Made by a program: the position numbers and the translations under genes
Origin: Salisapilia sapeloensis
Lineage: Eukaryota; Oomycota; Peronosporomycetes; Peronosporales; Salisapiliaceae
Length of the DNA stretch: 23,427 nt
Assembly: GCA_023334545.1 (NCBI GenBank)
Contig: JAADVB010000265.1
Span: forward strand, 1 to 23,427
Direction: 5' to 3'
The notes under the pieces: model-generated
What the model was told of the DNA's origin: nothing
Databases searched by the model: none
What the model saw: the letters and a program-made list of their open reading frames with translations, nothing else
In this document: one piece after another, positions 17,771-23,427 of the stretch
How positions within the stretch are numbered: the first letter of the stretch is position 1
Layout: each line of letters begins with the position of its first letter

Positions 17771-19529
17771 TCTGATAATAAAATATTTGTCTTGTGTCGT
17801 TAGGAGCAACTTGGCGAGTGACACAGGCAGGAGAGCAAGTGGTGCTATTGCATAGATGTATATAAGCATTTGCTAACGCAATCTTGGCGAGAACTGAAAA
17901 GTGACAAGCTTTCTCATTGCTGCGTCACTGCTCGCTGATTGGCACGACCGACCTCACAGCCTTTTCCGGTGAAGCGATACCCCTCCCCTCTTCGTGACGC
18001 GCTCAATTAGCTCATGCGCGCCCAATTTTCTTCCTGCTGCCTACGCCAAGGCCAGAGGTACGGCCTACCATGAGACTACCTTCACATCATCATCCGAGCA
18101 CTACCTATTCTAGTCCTGAGAAAATGGAAGAGGATCAGCATCTCCGTGGAAGCTTCCACGCTTCAAAAGATGTGCTGGTGCTTGGCACAAGCTGAAGATA
18201 CAAGGGTTGCACACCCTTCACCTCGCTCTGCCACCTGCTCGTTTCGACATTCGTACGGTCGTGTCTCGAAAGTAAATGTGGAGCAGCCATCGACTAGGTA
18301 TGCGTTAGTATGCGATCCTAACGTCAATACTGGCGTGGAGAATTCCACAGTACATGTTGAGCAAGCATCATCCGCTCTTGTCAGCTCTATCCTGATTCTG
18401 CACTGGCATCTTATTCGAGTTGAAAGAAACTTGGCTGTCAGCAAGATCCAATGCTTGGATACAAGCCGTGGTGTCTTTATCCAGTACCAGCGTGCGCCAT
18501 ATCACAGCACAAACTGGAGAGAGCAGACTGGATTATGCGCCAAGACGAATCAGGTTGGCTCGACAGATATAGTATAGCCGTGGTCAGTATGAAGTTGGAT
18601 GATGTGAAGCCCATCTCTGGCGCGAAGACGTCTCGAAATTCGCTTAATGGAATCTTTCTGCATTTCTCCATTTGCTTTCATGACTCGATCTCGTTGTTCC
18701 ATCAGACAAATTCGAATGGAAACACGCACTTGTCATCCCCCACATCGCATCTACTTGCAATCGCTCTGTTTCTCACACGCATCCAGTGACTGAAATCGAC
18801 GATCGAAAGTCACTCGGCTTGGACTAGATTTACGCATCGTCAAGGAGCAGGTCATCCCAGCTTAGTGGGCTGATCAAAATGAAGCCTAGAGTCCCCCATT
18901 GGATGCGCTGACCGTTTCGTTCGCCTATTAAAGCCAAGAACGTGGTAGGGAATGCTTATGAACTCGATTGCACGTACACGGATACGAGACAAATTTGCTG
19001 CTGTTTGAAGGGTACCACGAATGCTGGTGTTCTAGTAGTGAAACATGAGGACTTTAACATCCAAGTGACATCTTACTGAGTTCGATGTCAGCATCCCTCG
19101 ATCGCTTACCAATCTTTTGCCACGCTACATTGTTCATAACGTAAAACCTGGTGTCTCCATCCAAGCAACTCCACCTATTAAACGAATGCCTTATCTGCGT
19201 ATCATGAACGATCCAAATGGCGATCTTGCTACATGCAGCATGCATCGCACCGAACAAGACTAGCCAATGCACAGAGTCCCTTTCGTCTGTATTGCGTACC
19301 TTGCTTGCTCATCACTATTAAGAGACGTCCCTTCCAACGTGTCTCGCTTCCAACCTGCGAGAACCGCTCTCCGCCTCACTGCGATATTCGGAATGAGCAA
19401 AAGGTCTAAAAAAAGCGATAAACGCGTACTTCAAGTTGAACTGCATCCACTCGACCATCGAAACAAATCTCAAAACGACGTACAGACCACTTCAACCGAA
19501 AGCAGTGTATGTGGACCCTTACGTCTCTC
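17771..19529. other. 1.76-kb gene-poor spacer
   Basis: Several open frames exist but none carries a family signature. They are plus 18146-18577, plus 18451-18789, minus 18163-18444, minus 19054-19272 and a 41-codon ORF at 18070-18195. The part next to 17770 should hold the promoter of the zinc-repeat gene (TTATATA near 17860, CCAAT-like box near 17938), and the right end the 3' UTR of the MATE gene. A 7-bp inverted repeat (AGTGACT...AGTCACT) lies near 18785-18812. A decayed gene is possible. Confidence 0.4.
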
Positions 19530-21409
19530 CTACTCTACGTCTTCATGTCTGCTCGAGCGTGGCGTGTACCCAGACGACTCAAAATCGAAGCGCATCTCCT
19601 TTCGCATGTGCGCATCCTTGGCAGAGTGGCTTGGCGTCGTCATGCCCGTCATGACGGGACTCATACCGCCCATAGATGGAGTCGAAAAGCCCATGTATGT
19701 CGACCGCATGGCAACATCCATTTCAATCTCTTCCCGATTCAACACCTCTCCCTCGGACTGCTTGACTGCCCGCCGAGCGATGCGCGCCCAGTCGACGAGA
19801 TAAAGTGCGAGCGAGATGAGACCGAACTTGGCTCCTTCTCCAACGACACTTCCCCACCAGAGGCCGATGAGCCCTCCGTCCATCTGAATCCCCAGAACGT
19901 ACGACGCAGGCATCATGATTACCCAAGATCCAACAACTGTGATCGCCACAAGCGTCGTTGCTAAAGACATTGCTTCGAAGACGGCCGCCAGGATGACGTG
20001 GAGGCCGGACACGAAGACCGCCAGGCAGAACACTGGCATCACTTGATTCAGCACTTGCGTAATCTCTTGGTCGTTTGTAAATAACTGGATGATGTACGTT
20101 CGGAAGATAAGGACACCAAAGGAGGAGATCGCAGCCGCCAAGCCTCCTAGCACAAATCCTACCTCCGCTACGCGCTTAGCAGCCCGCGGACGGTATGCTC
20201 CGAGATAGTTGGCGCACCTAACCTGACAGGGCAGTGCGAAGCCCCAATAGAGTCCAAAGATGAGACCCCAGAGACTGAATAGGACACTGTTGGCTGCCAA
20301 ATTGACAGCCCCGAAAGTCCCGGCGATGGCCGACAGCGCGTTGTACACCCACTCGTCCAAGGCAAGGTTGAGGGTCATGGCAACAGACAAGGAGATGAAA
20401 GACCGAACGCGAGACCACTGGAGACACGCGCCGATATCCCATCCGTACCATGTCTTGCGATGGTACCCTTTGTAAGCAAAGGCGTAGCCCCACAGCGCGA
20501 TTGGCTGGAAGTAGGAGGCAACAATCTGAGCGATGGCAGACCCGATGAAATGAAAGCCTGGGATTGGTCCTACGCCGTAGATGAAGACATAGTTAGAGAT
20601 GAGGCAGACGCCAACACTCAGGACACTGATGATTGTGGGAGGATCAACGATCTCCTGTGCCATGAGGTATTGCCGCATCGCACAGTAGTAGGCTTGAGCT
20701 AGGACAGTAGGAGAGATGAGACGGGCGTAGACGTCAGCTAGACGCAGGACTTCGGCATCGTCTGTGACGAACGCTAGGATCTTGTCGACGTAAAAGAACG
20801 ACACGATGGCTGGGATGCTAAAGATGGTCACGAAGATCAGCCCTAGCTGCAGCCAGATGCCTACGAGCTCGTAGTTCCGAGCACCACAGGCTTGACCGCA
20901 CAAAGTGTTGAGGGACACAGCAAAACCGAGGATGAGCATCTGTGCCGCATTCGTCCAGATACCTGCGAGTGCCGAGGCAGCGAGTTCCGTCGGACCCAAG
21001 TGGCCAAGAAACGCTGTGGAAATGGTGGAGAGGCTGATACGACAAAAGGTGGTGATGCTGACCCTCCAGGCCATGGCAAAGATGGCCGTCGTCTCCTCGT
21101 TCCAAGTCGGTGGGTCATCTACGAATGCAAGAGTTATTGACGAAACTTATTGGTACACTAGTGCTCACTAAAGTGCATCCTGTAGCCTCACAGCAATGCG
21201 CAAGGTATAAATACAGTACAATCAGTGCAATGATACACGTGGCTCTCTAGTCATTGTTGGCATTCATGCAGAAATGCGGCAGACTCACCTTCATGTGGTG
21301 CATCGACGCCATTCTTTGTGAGGAGAGAGAGCTCCGTTGCAATTGGTGGTAGTGGTGATAGCAGAGGGGTCGATTCAGAGCATCGCTCTTTATCATCTTG
21401 ACCTGTCAT
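19530..21409 (-). CDS. MATE family multidrug/toxic compound extrusion transporter
   Basis: Two minus-strand exons, 21409-21289 and 21118-19530, are joined over a 170-nt intron (GTGAGT...CGTAG), giving 569 aa. Exon 1 encodes a soluble N-terminus starting MTGQDDKERC. The junction yields APHEGDDPPTWNEETTAIFA, which leads into the first membrane helix. The rest has the two six-helix halves of eukaryotic MATE proteins: STAFLGHLGPTELAASALA, LNTLCGQACGARNYELVG and SNYVFIYG in the first half, AVNLAANSVLFSLWGLIFG and QVRCANYLGA in the second. The ~65-residue C-terminal tail is cytosolic, Met/Ser-rich (MGGMSPVMTGMTTP) and probably phosphorylated. The family exports organic cations or secondary metabolites by H+ or Na+ antiport, at the plasma membrane or vacuole. 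Substrate is unknown. The intron is three times longer than any other in the window. Confidence 0.92.
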
Positions 21410-21577
21410 TCTGCTTTAAACAGCGTTCCACTCGCTTATACGTCTGCTTGGATGAGCTTTTGAACAGGCGACTATTGGCATTGTGGATGTATACAATTTA
21501 CAAGTTAATCCTGTATTTAGAGAGTGGTCACAACCCTCTACTTAGCCGTTGCTCTTCCGTGTATAAACTACTAGTAG

Positions 21578-21608
21578 AAAATGACGTTTAGATGTAGAGC
21601 GTCATTTT
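21578..21608. repeat. Perfect 9-bp inverted repeat with 13-nt spacer
   Basis: AAAATGACG (21578-21586) and CGTCATTTT (21600-21608) are exact reverse complements. Each arm contains a TGACG core, the half-site of bZIP (CREB/ATF type) factors. A 10-bp palindrome, CTACTAGTAG, lies immediately upstream. The site is midway between two divergent starts, so it may be an operator-like site. Chance is possible in AT-rich DNA. Confidence 0.6.
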
Positions 21609-21859
21609 TGTTGTCTTGCGTTTATTACGACGTAGTAGAAGGAAATATTGCTGATAGAGACCATGCACATAGTCATCACCGCACGTGGTCGATTGCAGAT
21701 TGATAGATATTTGACAAGTTCCACTCACGGTTTAATGCATCCGAGGGTCTACTCACGATGTCGAGGTCAAAGGCATTGACGACACTAGGCCACTTCCTCT
21801 AGACCTTCAACTGACATGGACACTTGCCATGCACTATTTGGCATAAAATTTAATAGCTA

Positions 21860-21880
21860 CTCACTTTCCGTCAATTCTGG
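21860..21880 (+). promoter_or_regulatory. Oomycete-type initiator-like site upstream of JMJD7-like gene
   Basis: CTCACTTT fits the oomycete initiator pattern YTCANTYY. CAATTCTGG follows and is close to the flanking element CAWTTTNYY, with one mismatch. It sits 27-36 bp before the ATG at 21896, a usual distance for oomycete genes with short 5' UTRs. Confidence 0.4.
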
Positions 21881-21895
21881 ACACACATCTATAAA

Positions 21896-23043
21896 ATGAA
21901 GAATCAAGGGCTAGACTCGGCCTTGCGGCAGCTAGGCGAGGATATGCGGGACTTATGGCAGCCTATATGCGATGTACCTCGTGAAGACGCTCGCACACTT
22001 ACTCCACTTCGTTTCTATCGCGATTATGTTGCAAAAAGTATGCCGGTAATCCTAGAGCATGTACTTGAGTCGGACCAATGGCTCCACGCTCGAGAGCATT
22101 GGAAAGATGATGAATATATCATTGGTCGCGTCGGAGAGCAGTCTCAAGTCTCAGTAAATGTGACTCCGTTCGGCGAAGGTGATGCTATTTTGGAGCTGAG
22201 TGAGTCCAAACAACTCTTCGTATTGCCAGAAGAGAGAGCGATGACAATGCGTGAGTTTTACACTGCTTTGAAGAGTAGGAACGACTTTGACGGCGTTCCT
22301 TACCTGTCGCATCAAGTAATGGACTAAAGGAAAATATGGAAGCGCCATACTCATTTGTAAACGTAGAATGATAGTTTGCGTACTGAGTTTCCAGACCTGT
22401 ACGCTCAAATACCCATCTCCCTACCGCTGGCACAAGAAGCGTTTGGAAACAATGCTGAAGCGGTCAACTTGTGGATCGGAGACGAAAGAGCTGTCTCTAC
22501 GATGCATAAAGATCACTTTGAAGTACGTATGAATACAATCGACATGACAATAATGCCAACTCCTTACTCGCACATTAGAATATGTACTGCGTTGTCGTAG
22601 GTAAGAAGCATTTTACACTGCTTCCACCACCCGCTATAGCTTTTCTTTACGAAGAAGAACATGCAGTCGGATGTTTCAGTCATTCTGCTTCTTCCGGGAT
22701 CCTCGATGAAGAAGCTAATCGCTTATTCCATGAAAAATATCCTGAATATACGAGTTGGAGCATTACGAAAGAAGAAGAAGGAGAGAACAAAACGCCTTGG
22801 GTTGCTGTTGATCCTCTTCGTATTGACACGGAAAAGTTTCCTCGGGCGAACGAGCTTTGTCCGATTGAATGCGTGGTGGAAGAAGGAGAAGTGCTCTACT
22901 TGCCAGCACTTTGGTACCATCGCGCAACCCAATTAGAAAAGACCATTTCCGTCAATTACTGGCACGATATGGATTTTGACTGTCGATACGTCTATTACAA
23001 CTTTATACACGAGATTTCCTCCACACTTGGTGCTTCTGCCTAG
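21896..23043 (+). CDS. JMJD7-like JmjC lysyl hydroxylase
   Basis: Three exons, 21896-22315, 22367-22522 and 22579-23043, have 51- and 56-nt introns (GTAATG...CGTAG and GTACGT...ATTAG), all phase 0, giving 346 aa. Family motifs are continuous over the junctions: PYLSHQ joins NDSLRTEFPDL, and STMHKDHFE joins NMYCVVVGKKHFTLLPP. The Fe(II) ligands are His187 and Asp189 (HKD) and the distal His306 (LYLPALWYHRA), followed by the characteristic SVNYWHDMDFDCRYVYYNFI. Length is close to that of animal JMJD7, a 2-oxoglutarate oxygenase that hydroxylates lysine in DRG GTPases (established for the human enzyme). The same role here is inferred. The product is cytosolic or nuclear, with no signal peptide. 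Confidence 0.93.
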
Positions 23044-23219
23044 CTCGAGAAAGATTGCAATTGGAACCAGCAGTCTACTACTGTAGGTATTCACAAAGAC
23101 AATGCACGATTTTGACTATGGTCTCAGTGCATTTTCATTCCATTTGGCTCAAAAAGCACATTGCGTATATTCTTTAGCCTATTGGGCATGGCAAATACTC
23201 TTTTCCAGCTAAAATATCA
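23044..23219. other. Convergent 3' region between JMJD7-like gene and edge gene
   Basis: These 176 AT-rich bases lie between two stop codons facing each other. Nothing else is seen. Confidence 0.4.
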
Positions 23220-23427
23220 TCAATACTCTGCCAAAGAACTCATATCTCGTTCGATGTTAGCATTTCCTTTCTCTATCTCGTGGCTAGAAAGTTCACGGCG
23301 GAGCCTACTGACAGCAAGAGACGGATCGGTGGTTGAGCGGCTGGAGCGCTCTGGCGTTCGGTGTTGTGATGGTTTGCCGGAAGGTTTCCAGTTGCTCCAG
23401 CGATACCTCTGCTTCCTCCGAAAAGAC
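23220..23427 (-). CDS. C-terminal fragment of an unknown gene, cut by right edge
   Basis: The minus strand is open from the window edge (frame starting at 23426) to a TGA at 23222-23220, 68 codons. The protein is basic and Ser-rich (RTPERSSRSTTDP), then a helical, coiled-coil-like end (SRLRRELSSHEIEKGNANIE). It has no recognisable domain. A second minus frame at the very edge (EEAEVSLEQLETFRQT) also reads protein-like, and a possible intron (GTATCG...CGCCAG) starts near 23404, so the exon layout is uncertain. Confidence 0.35.
   Translation of the reverse strand, partial: SFRRKQRYRWSNWKPSGKPSQHRTPERSSRSTTDPSLAVSRLRRELSSHEIEKGNANIERDMSSLAEY

Larger units (their letters stand above)
21410..21895. 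promoter_or_regulatory. Divergent 486-bp region between MATE and JMJD7-like genes
   Basis: Both neighbouring genes are transcribed outward from here, so it must hold two promoters. It contains the perfect hairpin at 21578-21608 and an initiator-like site near 21860. An 84-codon plus frame at 21337-21591 overlaps the MATE first exon and is judged spurious. Confidence 0.5.

Noticed and set aside
17771-17869. N-terminal extension of the zinc-repeat protein resembling a signal peptide
   Set aside because: The stretch contains a TATA-like sequence and would send a presumed nuclear zinc protein to the ER. ATG 17770 is more plausible.
19267-19803. 178-codon plus-strand ORF
   Set aside because: More than half is antisense to the MATE C-terminal tail and the rest shows no domain.
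1-23427. tRNA, rRNA, CRISPR array or transposase gene
   Set aside because: No cloverleaf, rRNA core, regular spaced repeats or transposase motif was found on reading both strands.

Overview
This window looks like a stretch of an oomycete (stramenopile) nuclear genome. Genes are closely packed on both strands, and introns are tiny and GT-AG, mostly 51-59 nt. Several gene families are typical of oomycetes: a START/FYVE-like/GAF protein, a C-x4-C-x9-C-x2-H repeat protein, and a KP-43/TagB-C type subtilase. The genus cannot be decided from the sequence alone. Gene models were built by hand from open frames, splice signals and protein-family matches, so exon boundaries are predictions.

Layout, left to right. 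1-861 (-): N-terminal part of an MNN1-like Golgi mannosyltransferase, cut by the window edge. 1140-2345 (+): five-exon ER-luminal torsin-like pseudo-AAA+ protein with a C-terminal membrane anchor. 2346-2850: ambiguous spacer. 2851-4863 (+): START/FYVE-like/GAF protein. 5561-8695 (+): membrane-anchored subtilisin-like protease whose cytosolic tail carries two C2H2 zinc fingers. 8828-10391 (-): three-exon RMD1/DUF155 protein, sharing a 211-bp divergent promoter region with the next gene. 10603-11478 (+): type II membrane protein with a glycosylated acidic stem and no catalytic domain. 11628-13646 (+): complete MNN1-like mannosyltransferase. 14249-15731 (-): two-exon Tudor-knot/chromo-barrel protein. 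17133-17770 (-): two-exon five-repeat CCCH zinc protein. 19530-21409 (-): two-exon MATE transporter. 21896-23043 (+): three-exon JMJD7-like lysyl hydroxylase. 23220-23427 (-): C-terminal end of an unknown gene at the right edge. The long spacers at 15732-17132 and 17771-19529 hold nothing I can support.

There is no operon logic here; these are single eukaryotic genes. Even so, the left half is rich in secretory-pathway products: two MNN1-like enzymes, a stem-only type II protein, an ER-luminal pseudo-AAA+ and an anchored protease. The right half has chromatin, zinc-binding, transport and hydroxylase genes.

The two strongest leads are the torsin-like protein with ruined Walker A and Walker B motifs, which recalls the LAP1/LULL1 torsin activators, and the subtilase with a twin zinc-finger tail. 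Both architectures are unusual, and I do not know of either being described.
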